Shown: positions 1-9,281 of the stretch, one piece after another
Position numbering within the stretch: the stretch's first letter is position 1
How the letters are laid out: each line of letters starts with the position of its first letter
From: an uncultured Verrucomicrobiota bacterium
GTDB taxonomy: Bacteria > Verrucomicrobiota > Verrucomicrobiia > Limisphaerales > UBA1100
Length of the DNA stretch: 48,062 nt
Direction: 5' to 3'
Assembly (NCBI GenBank): GCA_902551155.1
Contig: CACDBG010000008.1
Coordinates: 1 to 48,062 of the forward strand
The notes under the pieces: model-generated
Database searches by the model: none
What the model was told of the DNA's origin: nothing
The model's input: only the letters and a program-made list of their open reading frames with translations
Translations under genes and position numbers: made by a program

Positions 1-2
1 AA

Positions 3-1127
3 GCTAAAACTCAGGAAACCCTTACACAACCCAAGCAGTCCTGCTTGCTCAGAATTGGCCGCAGCATTTATTCAGCAACCGGCTGGTGTTTCGGAATGGT
101 TTCTTTGATTTTCGGTTTGGCAGTCGTCTCAGCAATTCCCGTGGTTAACTTGATTAGCCTCGGATATTTATTGCATATCAGTGGAACCGTCGCGCGAACC
201 GGCCGACTACGTGACGGCTTCATCGGAATAGGTAAAGCGGGGCGTATCGGGGGTGTGGCCTTAAGCATCTGGCTACTGCTCTGGCCTACCCGCCTTCTTT
301 CAGCTATGCGCGACTCAGCCTTAATAGTAAACCCCAGCGGATCGGCAGGATGGAGTGTGGGGCTTTGGATTATAACTGGGCTTACCTCTCTCCATATTAC
401 ATGGGCTGTGCTACGAGGCGGCAAACTACGCCATTTTATATGGCCGGCCCCCGTCGATTTTATCCACTGGCTGCGCTCACCCAATAAATTTTCCAGTGCA
501 CGCGATGCTCTTTGGAACACCGTATCAGAACTGCGATTACCATTTCTATTTTGGCTGGGGGCCAGGGGCTTTGCCGGCACCCTCCTTTGGCTATTAATTC
601 CGGTGGGCCTAATGATTCTGGCCTCAAACATTTCCTCAAATGCCGGCATACTCGTTTCACTGCTAGGTGGATTAATCCTGATGGGGGTACTGCTATACCT
701 ACCTTTTCTACAAGCCTGGTTCGCAAGAGAAAATCGGTTCGGTGCCTTTATTGAAGTTGCGATAGTCCATCGACTGGGAAATAAGGCTCCGTTCATGTTT
801 TGGTTGGGAATCCTTCTAACACTGGCACTGGCAGTCCCACTGTTTCTAATGAAAATAGAACTAACGCCAGCGGAAATCACTTGGCTTCCTGCACTCTTTT
901 TTGTGATCTTCGGGCTGCCAGCCCGATTAATGGTTGGCTGGGCCATGGGGCGAGCTAATCTTCGCGAGACTTCCCGTCATTTCACATTGCGGTGGCTTTT
1001 TAGGTTGGCAGCACTACCAATTGCTTTTGGCTATACGCTGATTCTCTTTCTCACCCAATTCATCTCTTGGAACGGCCCATTGAGCCTGCTCGAACAACAC
1101 GCATTCCTCGTGCCTAGCCCATTCTGA
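3..1127 (+). CDS. Multi-pass membrane protein, 5'-truncated by window edge
   Basis: The reading frame is open to the left edge of the window, so the true start probably lies outside. The first internal start candidate is a TTG at 45. The product is very hydrophobic, with about six to seven predicted membrane segments, including one near the start of the visible part (LIFGLAVVSAIPVVNLISLGYLL) broken by short basic loops, and paired segments in the second half. It has no catalytic motif that I recognise. The overall look resembles DUF4013-type membrane proteins found in Planctomycetota and Verrucomicrobiota, but I cannot confirm the family. It converges on the ceramidase-like gene with only 16 bases between the stops. 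Function unknown. Confidence 0.6.
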   Translation, partial: AKTQETLTQPKQSCLLRIGRSIYSATGWCFGMVSLIFGLAVVSAIPVVNLISLGYLLHISGTVARTGRLRDGFIGIGKAGRIGGVALSIWLLLWPTRLLSAMRDSALIVNPSGSAGWSVGLWIITGLTSLHITWAVLRGGKLRHFIWPAPVDFIHWLRSPNKFSSARDALWNTVSELRLPFLFWLGARGFAGTLLWLLIPVGLMILASNISSNAGILVSLLGGLILMGVLLYLPFLQAWFARENRFGAFIEVAIVHRLGNKAPFMFWLGILLTLALAVPLFLMKIELTPAEITWLPALFFVIFGLPARLMVGWAMGRANLRETSRHFTLRWLFRLAALPIAFGYTLILFLTQFISWNGPLSLLEQHAFLVPSPF

Positions 1128-1143
1128 AAAATAGATAGCAACT

Positions 1144-2637
1144 TCACCTTATCAATTTGCGAATAATTTCACCCGCCTTTATCTCGTATTTATTTTGCCA
1201 AGTAGGATCAAGCAGGCAATCACTATCCTCCTGTGCTCCCCCAACATTCTTCAACTGCTCAGCAGTGGGCGCGTAATAAATATAGCCATTAGTATAACCA
1301 GCAATAAAAGCGTGAGGGTGCTTTGCAGCCTTTTTTATATTCAATCCAACGGGCACAGTCAGTTCGCCCGGAAAAGTAATTAAAACAAAATCTCCAACAC
1401 GAAGCCCCGCTAACTCCACCTCAATTGTCTTATTACCTGAATCAAAACCTGTCTTCTGATGGTTCTTTAAAAGGCGCAGGTTAGTGTTTAATCGGGTGAT
1501 TTTCTCCATGGTATGTATATTACGCATGTATGCTTTCAAATGGCGGCGATTCGCCTCATCAAGACGCACCAAATCACTGCGTTTCATTTGCAGCTCATGA
1601 AGATAGCGGTAGGAATTTAAAGAGGGACTATTGGTGGAAAGCTGATATTTCACAGCCAAAGGCAAAAAGGTGTCTAGATTAAGGAAAGTTCCCTTCAAGG
1701 AATCAGCGAGTCGAATCTGTTCCACTTCCATGGAAGCAATCCGCTTGGAATGATCTGCGCGCGGCAGCTTGAGTTTTTCGTTATGCACCTGGAGTGGCTG
1801 ATTAGGACGAGTCTGAATTTCTCTCACTGCTCGGAGCGTACTTAAACCTAACATCAAGCCCAATGGCTCAGCACTATGTAGATGATTAACATCTTTATAA
1901 CTGATGGGATTAATATCTCCACCCGCACCCTGAACAAAAAGAGCAACACAATTAAGGTTTTCCTCAATAATTTTTGATGAAAAACCAGTAATATCGGCTG
2001 AATTACCAACTTCAGGAGTATTCTGAATGGGGTGACAAGCAAAGTTATAAACTACCGCCAAGGCTTTACCATCCAAACGGTCAAGACGCAGAATACCGAT
2101 CTCAGGGTCCACCGGCCCCACAGAGACGACGTCTTTATCAGAAGGAAGAGAGTAAGCCCGTCGCACATCAACGGTACTGCCATCCCTAAGAATCAAGCGC
2201 CGGTTTTCCATGATTCGGGTCTCCCGCCCCGCACCCACACCAACTTTTACTGGCACCATACTCCTCACCGCCCGGCGTACCACCTCAATGGTACGCGCTT
2301 CAATCTCCGAATGTACCAATCCATGACAATGACTGGCATTAAACAAAGTATTTTCAGGAGCAATATCCAACTCGTTTTTCAATTTTGCCCGAACCCTAGG
2401 AAGGAAGTCGTTTTTGATACGGCCGATTCCACCAATAGCCACAGCATCAATAGAAACCAAAACCGCCGTAATGTCGCCACTACGTAAGGCAAGTGCACGG
2501 GCATACAGCCGATCATTCACCTTCCCGGTCTCGTCGGTAATGTCTATCTTAGCCGCACCAGCATGAAGAACCGCGGCGATTGAAGCCGCCGGTAAGTAAA
2601 CCAGCAGCAAAACCACAAACAGTCGCAGATATTTCAT
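1144..2637 (-). CDS. Neutral/alkaline ceramidase-like secreted hydrolase
   Basis: A 497-residue protein with an N-terminal signal peptide (basic MKYLR, then a hydrophobic stretch ending near SIAAV). The body resembles the N-terminal catalytic domain of neutral/alkaline non-lysosomal ceramidases: an early AAKIDITD strand, ASHCHGL with paired histidines typical of the zinc site, a FACHPIQNT segment, and VQGAGGDINP followed by a late FPGELTV motif. True ceramidases are zinc amidases that split ceramide into sphingosine and fatty acid. Most bacterial proteins with this domain have unproven substrates, so the reaction is inferred. It is shorter than full ceramidases (about 650-700 residues), as it lacks the C-terminal immunoglobulin-like domain. 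It starts five bases after the stop of the TIM-barrel gene, so the two are probably co-transcribed. Confidence 0.75.
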   Translation of the reverse strand: MKYLRLFVVLLLVYLPAASIAAVLHAGAAKIDITDETGKVNDRLYARALALRSGDITAVLVSIDAVAIGGIGRIKNDFLPRVRAKLKNELDIAPENTLFNASHCHGLVHSEIEARTIEVVRRAVRSMVPVKVGVGAGRETRIMENRRLILRDGSTVDVRRAYSLPSDKDVVSVGPVDPEIGILRLDRLDGKALAVVYNFACHPIQNTPEVGNSADITGFSSKIIEENLNCVALFVQGAGGDINPISYKDVNHLHSAEPLGLMLGLSTLRAVREIQTRPNQPLQVHNEKLKLPRADHSKRIASMEVEQIRLADSLKGTFLNLDTFLPLAVKYQLSTNSPSLNSYRYLHELQMKRSDLVRLDEANRRHLKAYMRNIHTMEKITRLNTNLRLLKNHQKTGFDSGNKTIEVELAGLRVGDFVLITFPGELTVPVGLNIKKAAKHPHAFIAGYTNGYIYYAPTAEQLKNVGGAQEDSDCLLDPTWQNKYEIKAGEIIRKLIR

Positions 2638-2642
2638 GAGAT

Positions 2643-3500
2643 CTAGAGATCTAGTAATTCGTCCATCAACGCTGCCGTCTTATCCGCTCCACCATCATTC
2701 CCCTCTCGTGTAACCCATCCAGAAAAGCCAATCTTCGCCAACTCCTCCCGGACCTTATCCCACTCCACATCACCTTGACCGAGCGGACAGAATTTTTTAT
2801 TGGGTCCACCCCAATCCTTCACGTCCAGCTTCACGTTGCGTTTACCGAGAATGCGAATCCACTCATGACTGGGCGCAAACTTCTGCATGTTTCCAATATC
2901 ATAATAAGCCTGAACCCAAGGATTATTGATTTCATCCAAGTAATCACGGAATTGCTCTGGCTTTTCACAGAAACCATTCCAAACCGTCTCGATGAGCACA
3001 TGTATACCCAATTTACTCGCTAATGGAATAACTTTACGAATTTCAGTGATAGAGCGTTCCCAAACATGTTCATGCGTCTCGTCCGGCCCTCGAACTGCAC
3101 CAGGCACCAATAAAACCGATGAGCCACCAACAGCCTTCGATTCGCGAATGGCTGCCTCCAGCCCTGTGCGACCTTCGTCGCGCACCGCTTTGTCGGGCGA
3201 AGAGAGTCTCTTATTCCAGTGCTTGTTATAAACTACCCCGTGCATTGGAAGACCGACCTCTTCGCATGCTTTACGCAATCCACCCACATCCATACCGGGA
3301 GCCGAACCCTCGATACCATCAAACCCCAAGGCCTTTAGCTCTTGCATGCGTTTTACATTCGGTCGACCACCAAATTTTGTAGATTTGAATATGAGCCCCT
3401 TATTTGCGCGCGCGCGCTTTTTGTCAGCAGCTTGAATTGCGGAAGTTGCGGCTACAGCTGCAGCAGCACCTGTAGTTTGGATAAATGTGCGTCGATTCAT
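2643..3500 (-). CDS. Tat-exported sugar phosphate isomerase/epimerase-like TIM barrel
   Basis: A 285-residue protein opening with a twin-arginine signal (NRRTFIQTTGAAAAVAATSA), so it is probably exported folded to the periplasm. The rest matches the xylose-isomerase-like TIM-barrel family: GFDGIEG near the N terminus, the VLIETVWNGF strand supplying a metal-binding glutamate, YYDIGNM, and LDVKDWGG and GQGDVEWD near the C terminus. These positions usually hold a divalent metal that serves keto-aldose isomerisation or epimerisation. The substrate cannot be told. A good ribosome-binding site (AAAGG) sits about eight bases before the ATG at 3500. It leads a two-gene unit with the ceramidase-like gene and is divergent from the esterase gene across a 125-base gap. 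Confidence 0.8.
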   Translation of the reverse strand: MNRRTFIQTTGAAAAVAATSAIQAADKKRARANKGLIFKSTKFGGRPNVKRMQELKALGFDGIEGSAPGMDVGGLRKACEEVGLPMHGVVYNKHWNKRLSSPDKAVRDEGRTGLEAAIRESKAVGGSSVLLVPGAVRGPDETHEHVWERSITEIRKVIPLASKLGIHVLIETVWNGFCEKPEQFRDYLDEINNPWVQAYYDIGNMQKFAPSHEWIRILGKRNVKLDVKDWGGPNKKFCPLGQGDVEWDKVREELAKIGFSGWVTREGNDGGADKTAALMDELLDL

Positions 3501-3625
3501 GGTAATACCTTTATTGATTTGGGAACACAGAAAGCCTAGGAGGGGGATGGAGTTTGATCAAGTCCGGAGGTTTTGCTCGACCAAACACGGGGGATTCGAG
3601 ACGCTTTTAGCGCTACCTATTCATC

Positions 3626-5722
3626 ATGAAGCTAAAGAATATTTTCCTGCTGATTCCATTTCTGTGCGCTCTCTCCATAGCCAAAGCTCAAGATTCAGGA
3701 ACCATCCGGTTTGCCAAAATTATAAGTGACAACATGGTGCTGCAGCAGCAGAAACCCATCGCCCTCTGGGGCTGGGCAAAGCCAAAAGTTACCGTAAAAA
3801 TCACCCTAACTCAGGATGCCTCGTTAGGGAAAGCCGCAGCTAATAAACTGGGTAAAGCTCAAAATACTGAAACAGCTGAAGAGGAATATTCAGTTCGAAT
3901 TAAATATGTGGAAAAAAATCCTCCAAGGCTTGAAACCAAAACACTGGAAACCAAGACTCTTGATGACGGTTATTGGCGGGTTGAATTCCCCCCAGCCGAG
4001 GCCAGTTTTCAACCCATCTGGATAATTGCCCAATCAGGCGACCAAATCGCTCTCGCACAAAATGTGCTTATTGGAGAAATCTGGATCTGTGCAGGCCAAA
4101 GCAACATGGGTTGGGGCAATTTTAACCGCAAGGATCGTGAGGTTGCCTCAGCAGATTTCCCGGGTCTACGCTACATTGCCTGGGAAGATTCGTGGTATAA
4201 GCCGCTGCCTGATATCCGTAAAAATGCCAACTGGCAGGAATGTTCTCCAGAAAGTGCCCAACGCTTTTCGGCTGTACCCTATCTTTACGGTATGTTCCTC
4301 CATCGCTACCTTAAAGTTCCCGTCGGCATTATCAATGTGGCGCGCGGCGGAACACTGGGCCAGACCTGGTGTCATCGCAAAGAACTTGATACTATCGATA
4401 ATAAACTGATGAAAACTGTGCTCGCTGAACACGATGCACAAACGGCTATCTGGGATGACCCCAAGCAGGTTGCTGTTCTGATGGATAAATGGGAAAAATC
4501 CTGCGAGGTTGCACGTCAAGCCCATACCCAGAAGATTGCCAAGGCCAAGGCCGAAGGAAAAAAGGAACCACGCCTAAGACTACCCAAGAAACCCGGAGAT
4601 GCCCGCGCGGGCTGGAGCCCGCCCGCTGGCCTATTCAACGCTACTGTAATGCCCATCCGTCTCCTTGGCCTACGCGGAGTCCTTTATTATCAGGGAGAAA
4701 ACAACAACTTCATGCGCTGGACACGCTACGAATCAACCTTTCCGAAAGTACCAGTTTCCTTTCGCAAAGCATTTGGTGATGATACCCTTCCCTTCGGCTG
4801 CATCAGTCAACCCGGATGGGGAACTTTCGGGATCGATCCGGAAATGGCTACTGTTGCCGAGGGATATGCCATCATCCGCGACATCCAGCGTCGAGCACTA
4901 GAGAATGATCCCCATGGAGATATGATTGCCACCTACCCATCCGGCAATTCGTATATCCATCCCGCCGAAAAGCTCCCCGTAGCCGAATACGCCTCTCTCT
5001 GGGCTCTGGCGAAAGTTTACAAAAAAAAAGTTGTCCATCGCGGCAATGTGTTTAGTGAGATGAAAAAGCAGGATGGAAAATTGTTCCTCTTTTTTGATCA
5101 GGATCCTGTGGTGTATGAACGCTGGAAACACATCGAAAACAATGCCGCATGGCAAGTTCTTCCACAGCCACGCGAAGGTAAAGCACCCATTACAGGGTTC
5201 ATTATCGCTGGCGCCGATCGCCGCTGGTATCCAGCCAAAGCAAGAGAAACGCGGTTCGATAAAAAATGGTGCATTGAATTAAGTAGCGATCTAGTCAAGG
5301 AACCGGTTGCCGCACGTTACGGCTGGGCCAACTGGCCCACGGGCAATCTGGTAGGACGAGAACGAATACCAGTGCCCACTTTTCGCACCGACAACTGGCC
5401 CTTACCCGAAGGTATGAATTATACAGACGAAGCGAAGAAAGCCAGTGAGGAAAAAATCAGAAACCTGAGAGAAACCGCCCAACGACAAGCACTGGACCGA
5501 AAAATTCGCCAATTACAAATCGACCTACCCGCTCTTGAACGCGATCTACACAAAGCAAACGCAAAAGCGCAGATTGAAAGGAAAATCAATCGCATCAAGG
5601 CTGTGATCGAAGAATTCAAGACCGACCCCTGGCTATCGAGGAGATTGGATGAGTATAGCCCACAGCTTTCGGATCAACTTAAGGTACTGGAAAAAAACAT
5701 TAACGATCTAAAAAGCAACTAA
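3626..5722 (+). CDS. Secreted sialate O-acetylesterase-type carbohydrate esterase
   Basis: A 698-residue protein with a signal peptide ending about at SIAKAQ. It has the layout of the sialate O-acetylesterase (SASA) family: an N-terminal beta region with SDNMVLQQQKPIALWGWA, then GEIWICAGQSNMGWG, whose GQSNM carries the nucleophilic serine, then RLLGLRGVLYYQGENN. Family members remove O-acetyl groups from sialic acids or other sugars; here the polymer is unknown. The last 120 residues are charged and helical, with a likely coiled coil (repeated K/E/L heptads from about residue 575), which is not part of the usual domain. It is followed nine bases later by a sulfatase, suggesting joint deacetylation and desulfation of one glycan. 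The start is chosen from the signal peptide. Confidence 0.85.
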   Translation: MKLKNIFLLIPFLCALSIAKAQDSGTIRFAKIISDNMVLQQQKPIALWGWAKPKVTVKITLTQDASLGKAAANKLGKAQNTETAEEEYSVRIKYVEKNPPRLETKTLETKTLDDGYWRVEFPPAEASFQPIWIIAQSGDQIALAQNVLIGEIWICAGQSNMGWGNFNRKDREVASADFPGLRYIAWEDSWYKPLPDIRKNANWQECSPESAQRFSAVPYLYGMFLHRYLKVPVGIINVARGGTLGQTWCHRKELDTIDNKLMKTVLAEHDAQTAIWDDPKQVAVLMDKWEKSCEVARQAHTQKIAKAKAEGKKEPRLRLPKKPGDARAGWSPPAGLFNATVMPIRLLGLRGVLYYQGENNNFMRWTRYESTFPKVPVSFRKAFGDDTLPFGCISQPGWGTFGIDPEMATVAEGYAIIRDIQRRALENDPHGDMIATYPSGNSYIHPAEKLPVAEYASLWALAKVYKKKVVHRGNVFSEMKKQDGKLFLFFDQDPVVYERWKHIENNAAWQVLPQPREGKAPITGFIIAGADRRWYPAKARETRFDKKWCIELSSDLVKEPVAARYGWANWPTGNLVGRERIPVPTFRTDNWPLPEGMNYTDEAKKASEEKIRNLRETAQRQALDRKIRQLQIDLPALERDLHKANAKAQIERKINRIKAVIEEFKTDPWLSRRLDEYSPQLSDQLKVLEKNINDLKSN

Positions 5723-5731
5723 CCCACTCAT

Positions 5732-7318
5732 ATGAAACGCATTCAAAACATTCTGTTATTATTCAGCTTAACCGTTGTGTCCCTTGCCAAGGACAAGCGT
5801 CCGAATATTCTGTTTATCTACACCGACGATCAATCCACCCGTACGGTATCTTGCTATGATGAAGCGTTTGACTTTGTAAAAACCCCAAATATTGATGCGT
5901 TGGCAAAATCCGGTGTCAGATTTGCACGCGCCTATATCGGTTCATGGTGTATGCCTTCACGTGCGACCATGCTCACAGGCCACCATCAGCACGGGGTGGA
6001 TTCAATGCGCATGGAAGGAAAGTATCCGGGCAGTGCCTATGACCCAAAAAAATGCCCCTTTTGGCCTGCGGTTTTCCGCAAACACGGCTACGTAACTGCG
6101 CAAATCGGCAAATGGCATACTGGGGTGGATGGTGGCTTTGGTCGTGATTGGGATCATCAAATCATCTGGAACCGCCCAAAATATGTGAAGAATTCACCGA
6201 ACTATTACCACGATCAACTTACCGAATTTAACGGCGGCAAGGCACAACTGGTAAAAGGCTACACAACTGATAATTATACAAACTGGGCCATTGAGTTCAT
6301 TGATGGCAAAGGCCGTGACAAAAATAAACCGTGGTACCTCTGGCTGTGTTACGGTGCAGTTCATGGCCCCTTCACACCGGCAGACCGCCACAAGGGAAAC
6401 TACGAGGCGGCAAAGGTACCGATACCCAGGGATGTTTACCCTCCAAGAGAGGGCAAACCAAAGTATGTTCAAAAGATGGAACACTGGGAACCGGCGGGCC
6501 AAAGCCATATTCGACCAGATCAACATATAGTAACAAAAGGAGAACCAGTGGAAAAAAAAGTACGCGAGCTGGGACCAGTTGGAATGAAAGATATCCCAGG
6601 CAGGCCTCTGCGCCAATGGATTAAACAATATCACGAAGGAGTGCTGGCTATCGATGAAGGAGTCGGTAGAGTGCTAAAAGCTCTAAAGGATAGCGGGCAA
6701 GATGAGAACACCTTAATCGTTTTCACCTCAGATCAAGGCTTCGCATGGGGCCAACACGGATTTAAATCCAAAGTTGCCCCATATCATGCGACCGTAGCTG
6801 CGCCTCTAATAATTCGGCCGCCATTGGAAATAGCCAAAAAAACGGCAGGCCGCGTAGTAAAAGAACCAGTAAGCGGAGTCGATTTGCCGCCAACCTTTTT
6901 TTCACTAGCAGGCCTGTCTCTCCCGTGGGAAATGCACGGCGAGGATTTAAGCCCTCTACTCAAAAACCCGAAAGCACAACGCAAATCACCAGCCATGCTG
7001 GTGCATACCGGTAAAATCTATGGCTCAGCTACGGCCAATATTCCGCCCACAGACGATCCAAAACTTTACCATGGTCCAGGCATACCCTGGTACGTGATGA
7101 TTTCCGAAGGGCGCTTCAAATATATACGTAATCTCATCGAGGGTGAGATGGAGGAATTGTATGACCTAGACAAGGATCCCCAGGAATTAAACAACCTTGC
7201 GTTAAATCCCCGTCACTCTAGGAAGTTGGCCACCTACCGAACCAAAGCCGTTAAGGAACTACGACGTACCAAGGCGCCTTTCGCCGACACAATGCCAACA
7301 CCCAGTACTTTGAAATAA
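5732..7318 (+). CDS. Secreted sulfatase (arylsulfatase A-like)
   Basis: A 528-residue type I sulfatase with a short signal peptide ending near SLAKD. Metal-binding aspartates are seen in FIYTDDQ (D32, D33). C73 of CMPSRATMLTG is the CxPSR site that is oxidised to formylglycine by a separate maturase, which is not in this window. GKWHTG and FTSDQGFAWGQHG supply further active-site residues, and the C-terminal ELYDLDKDPQELNNLA stretch is typical of the family. It hydrolyses sulfate esters, probably on a polysaccharide, in the periplasm. The substrate is not predictable from sequence alone. It lies nine bases after the esterase gene and is likely co-transcribed with it. Confidence 0.93.
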   Translation: MKRIQNILLLFSLTVVSLAKDKRPNILFIYTDDQSTRTVSCYDEAFDFVKTPNIDALAKSGVRFARAYIGSWCMPSRATMLTGHHQHGVDSMRMEGKYPGSAYDPKKCPFWPAVFRKHGYVTAQIGKWHTGVDGGFGRDWDHQIIWNRPKYVKNSPNYYHDQLTEFNGGKAQLVKGYTTDNYTNWAIEFIDGKGRDKNKPWYLWLCYGAVHGPFTPADRHKGNYEAAKVPIPRDVYPPREGKPKYVQKMEHWEPAGQSHIRPDQHIVTKGEPVEKKVRELGPVGMKDIPGRPLRQWIKQYHEGVLAIDEGVGRVLKALKDSGQDENTLIVFTSDQGFAWGQHGFKSKVAPYHATVAAPLIIRPPLEIAKKTAGRVVKEPVSGVDLPPTFFSLAGLSLPWEMHGEDLSPLLKNPKAQRKSPAMLVHTGKIYGSATANIPPTDDPKLYHGPGIPWYVMISEGRFKYIRNLIEGEMEELYDLDKDPQELNNLALNPRHSRKLATYRTKAVKELRRTKAPFADTMPTPSTLK

Positions 7319-7509
7319 ATTATTCCTATACTTCTTTGGGGGTGTAACCTGATCACCAAATACCTCTAGGCTTACATTCATTTCTCCCATTATACTGGGG
7401 AGGAGTTGGTGAAAGATAATTCAAACCAGATACCTGCAAATAAACTCAGAACAAAGTTTAGTCTCCAAGGTCTATTCTTAAAAACCGATCGTTACAGCCA
7501 ACGCAACAC

Positions 7510-8445
7510 TCAATAAAATCGCCTAAAAAACCGTCCTGGATGTTGGGTAATCAATTTTTTCATCTCCAGTTGCAATAACGCCACTGAAACTTGCGATGAA
7601 GATAATCGACTAAGGCGAATAATTTCATCCTGTTGTATCTCTTCATGAGAAAGTACGCCATAAACAGATTGTTCAACTGGCGACAAAGTCGGCATGGGAA
7701 TTTTGATCAAATCGGGATCCACCGCTTTGAGATGCGTAAACTCACTGATAACATCCTCAGCTGATTCGCACAATTGAGCACCATCTCTGATGAGATCATG
7801 ACATCCTGCACTCCGAGGTGAGTCTATCCGGCCCGGCACCGCATAAACATTACGGCCATACTCTCCCGCTAAATTAGCGGTAATTAATGCACCACTGGCG
7901 CGATTTGCCTCCACCACCAACGTCCCTTGGGTCATCCCCGCCACGATCCGATTTCGAACCGGGAACGTATATTTACTTCCCTTATAACCAAAAGGGAATT
8001 GCGTAATCACCGCCCCTTGTTCAGATATTCTCTTGAAAAGGGAAACATTTTCCGACGGATATACAATGTCCATCCCGGTGCCAAGAATGGCGATTGTCCT
8101 ACCTCCTGCATTCAAAGCTCCCTCATGTGAAGCACTATCTATTCCGCGAGCACCACCGCTGACAACCATTACCCCTGATGCCGCAAATTGCCCGGCTAGC
8201 ATTTTCGCTACCTGCCGTCCATATAAGGTAGATTGCCGCGTCCCCACCATCGCAATGGAACAATCGTTAATTAAACCGATTTCGCCTTTTACATATAAAA
8301 CATACGGAGGATCATATATCTGTTTAAGTAAAGATGGATAACACTCGTCATCAAGAGTAAGAATTTTGCAGGGAAACCTATCAATACGGCGTAATTCTTC
8401 ACTCAAATTAACTACTTTATTCCACTGATGTATTTTAGCAGACAC
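7510..8445 (-). CDS. dprA: DNA-processing protein DprA, cut off from its N-terminal region by a stop codon
   Basis: The 311-residue frame holds the complete Rossmann-like core of DprA/Smf, which binds single-stranded DNA and loads RecA during natural transformation. Motifs are VGTRQSTLYGRQ, VVSGGARGIDSASHEGAL, ILGTGMDIVYPSEN, FPVRNRIVAGM and NVYAVPGRID. A winged-helix-like C-terminal segment follows, ending FFRRFY. The only start in this frame is a GTG at 8445. The codons upstream of it continue the family's usual N-terminal region in the same frame up to a TAA at 8503-8505, so the gene has been split by a nonsense codon. The truncated product could still fold, but no clear ribosome-binding site precedes the GTG. 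Confidence 0.85.
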   Translation of the reverse strand: MSAKIHQWNKVVNLSEELRRIDRFPCKILTLDDECYPSLLKQIYDPPYVLYVKGEIGLINDCSIAMVGTRQSTLYGRQVAKMLAGQFAASGVMVVSGGARGIDSASHEGALNAGGRTIAILGTGMDIVYPSENVSLFKRISEQGAVITQFPFGYKGSKYTFPVRNRIVAGMTQGTLVVEANRASGALITANLAGEYGRNVYAVPGRIDSPRSAGCHDLIRDGAQLCESAEDVISEFTHLKAVDPDLIKIPMPTLSPVEQSVYGVLSHEEIQQDEIIRLSRLSSSQVSVALLQLEMKKLITQHPGRFFRRFY

Positions 8446-8598
8446 TTTAGTTCCTATTCCGTCTACAGAGATTAATGCGCGCTCAGATGCACCTAGTATT
8501 TTTTACGGTTCTCCAAAGCAATCAAGAAGTTTAGACAAGCGAACCGGCCCAATCTCAGGCAAAAGATTTAGCGCAATTAATGCATCGTGGTTATCCAT
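8446..8598 (-). pseudogene. dprA: Disconnected 5' part of dprA with in-frame TAA
   Basis: Starting at an ATG at 8598, the frame reads LNLLPEIGPVRLSKLLDCFG and then EP-stop-KILGASERALISVDGIGTK before running straight into the annotated dprA core. This is the normal DprA N-terminal helix-hairpin-helix-like region (compare the usual family pattern of FG-x-P-x(3)-L and then GIG). Frame is kept on both sides, so one base change to TAA (from CAA, GAA or AAA) explains the break, not an indel. The TAA is followed by AAA, giving an A-run, so a base-call error cannot be excluded. Confidence 0.8.
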
Positions 8599-8615
8599 GT
8601 ACTATTAAATAGTAC
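8599..8615. promoter_or_regulatory. Perfect 17-base palindrome abutting the dprA start
   Basis: GTACTATT-A-AATAGTAC has two perfect 8-base arms around one central base and ends directly next to the ATG at 8598. A site here would overlap the translation initiation region of dprA. It could be an operator, or a hairpin that hides the ribosome-binding site. It is AT-rich and no T-run follows it, so it does not look like a terminator. The binding factor is unknown. Confidence 0.5.
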
Positions 8616-8654
8616 GAATTATGAAATCAGGCAAGCCGGCCGATAAAAACAAGC

Positions 8655-9260
8655 TTACTCTGCTGAAAAAGCTTCACTGAGCTCAGGCTCAGTCCAAGGC
8701 TGTGACTGGCCCTGTTCTTGAATCTTTGCACTAACTTTTGAAACTTCTTCGCCAGTTATTCTACTGGCACTATTGCCCCACTCTTGCCGAATGTACGTGA
8801 GAACTTCTGCAATTTGCACGTCACTTAAGGTGCTCTCCCACGCCGGCATTGCACCATTATAAGTTTTGCCAAGAACTTCAATTGGACCTCCCAGTCCTTT
8901 TAATAAAATAGCGCTTAATCTCTCTGAGTTCTCTAAAACATAAGGCGAATTAGCCAACGGAGGATTTACTCCAGAGCCCCCTCCATTTGCTTGGTGACAA
9001 GCCATACAGTTTTTTGCGTAAAGCGCTTTACCCCGCATTACAACCAGCTGCTCTTCAGATGGCGCCAGAGAGGCTACTTCGATAGGACTGCCAAAAGGAA
9101 AATGTACATTGCTGGCAAAGTTGGCATTTAGTTCATCAACCTTTGTACACCCAATGTACCCTAGCAGCGCAAGAACCACCGCAACACCCACAGGCATTTG
9201 GGCATTTCCTGAGACTGGCTCATCATGCTCATTCATGCTCAATTTGGGTTCTTCACTCAT
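8655..9260 (-). CDS. Membrane-anchored monohaem cytochrome c
   Basis: A 201-residue protein with an N-terminal hydrophobic anchor (VGVAVVLALLGYIG, followed by C) and one c-type haem site, CMACH. A later GAMPAW motif supplies the likely axial methionine. It is the last gene of the respiratory operon, 21 bases after the CcoO-like gene. The LLKGLGGPIEVLGKTYNG stretch resembles the GLGGPIEKVKFD stretch of the other operon cytochrome at 11924-12649, so the two may be related by duplication. Its likely role is electron transfer in the periplasm between ACIII and a terminal acceptor. The LGYIGC sequence could be a lipobox, which would make it a lipoprotein. Confidence 0.88.
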   Translation of the reverse strand: MSEEPKLSMNEHDEPVSGNAQMPVGVAVVLALLGYIGCTKVDELNANFASNVHFPFGSPIEVASLAPSEEQLVVMRGKALYAKNCMACHQANGGGSGVNPPLANSPYVLENSERLSAILLKGLGGPIEVLGKTYNGAMPAWESTLSDVQIAEVLTYIRQEWGNSASRITGEEVSKVSAKIQEQGQSQPWTEPELSEAFSAE

Positions 9261-9281
9261 ATATTCAAATAATATACCTTA

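Noticed and set aside
2032-2487. 151-residue plus-strand frame inside the ceramidase-like gene
   Set aside because: Antisense shadow with no signal, domain or ribosome-binding site.
7319-7509. Possible gene or terminator in the gap between the sulfatase and dprA
   Set aside because: Only a five-base stem (CTCCC with GGGAG) without a T-run; nothing coding seen.
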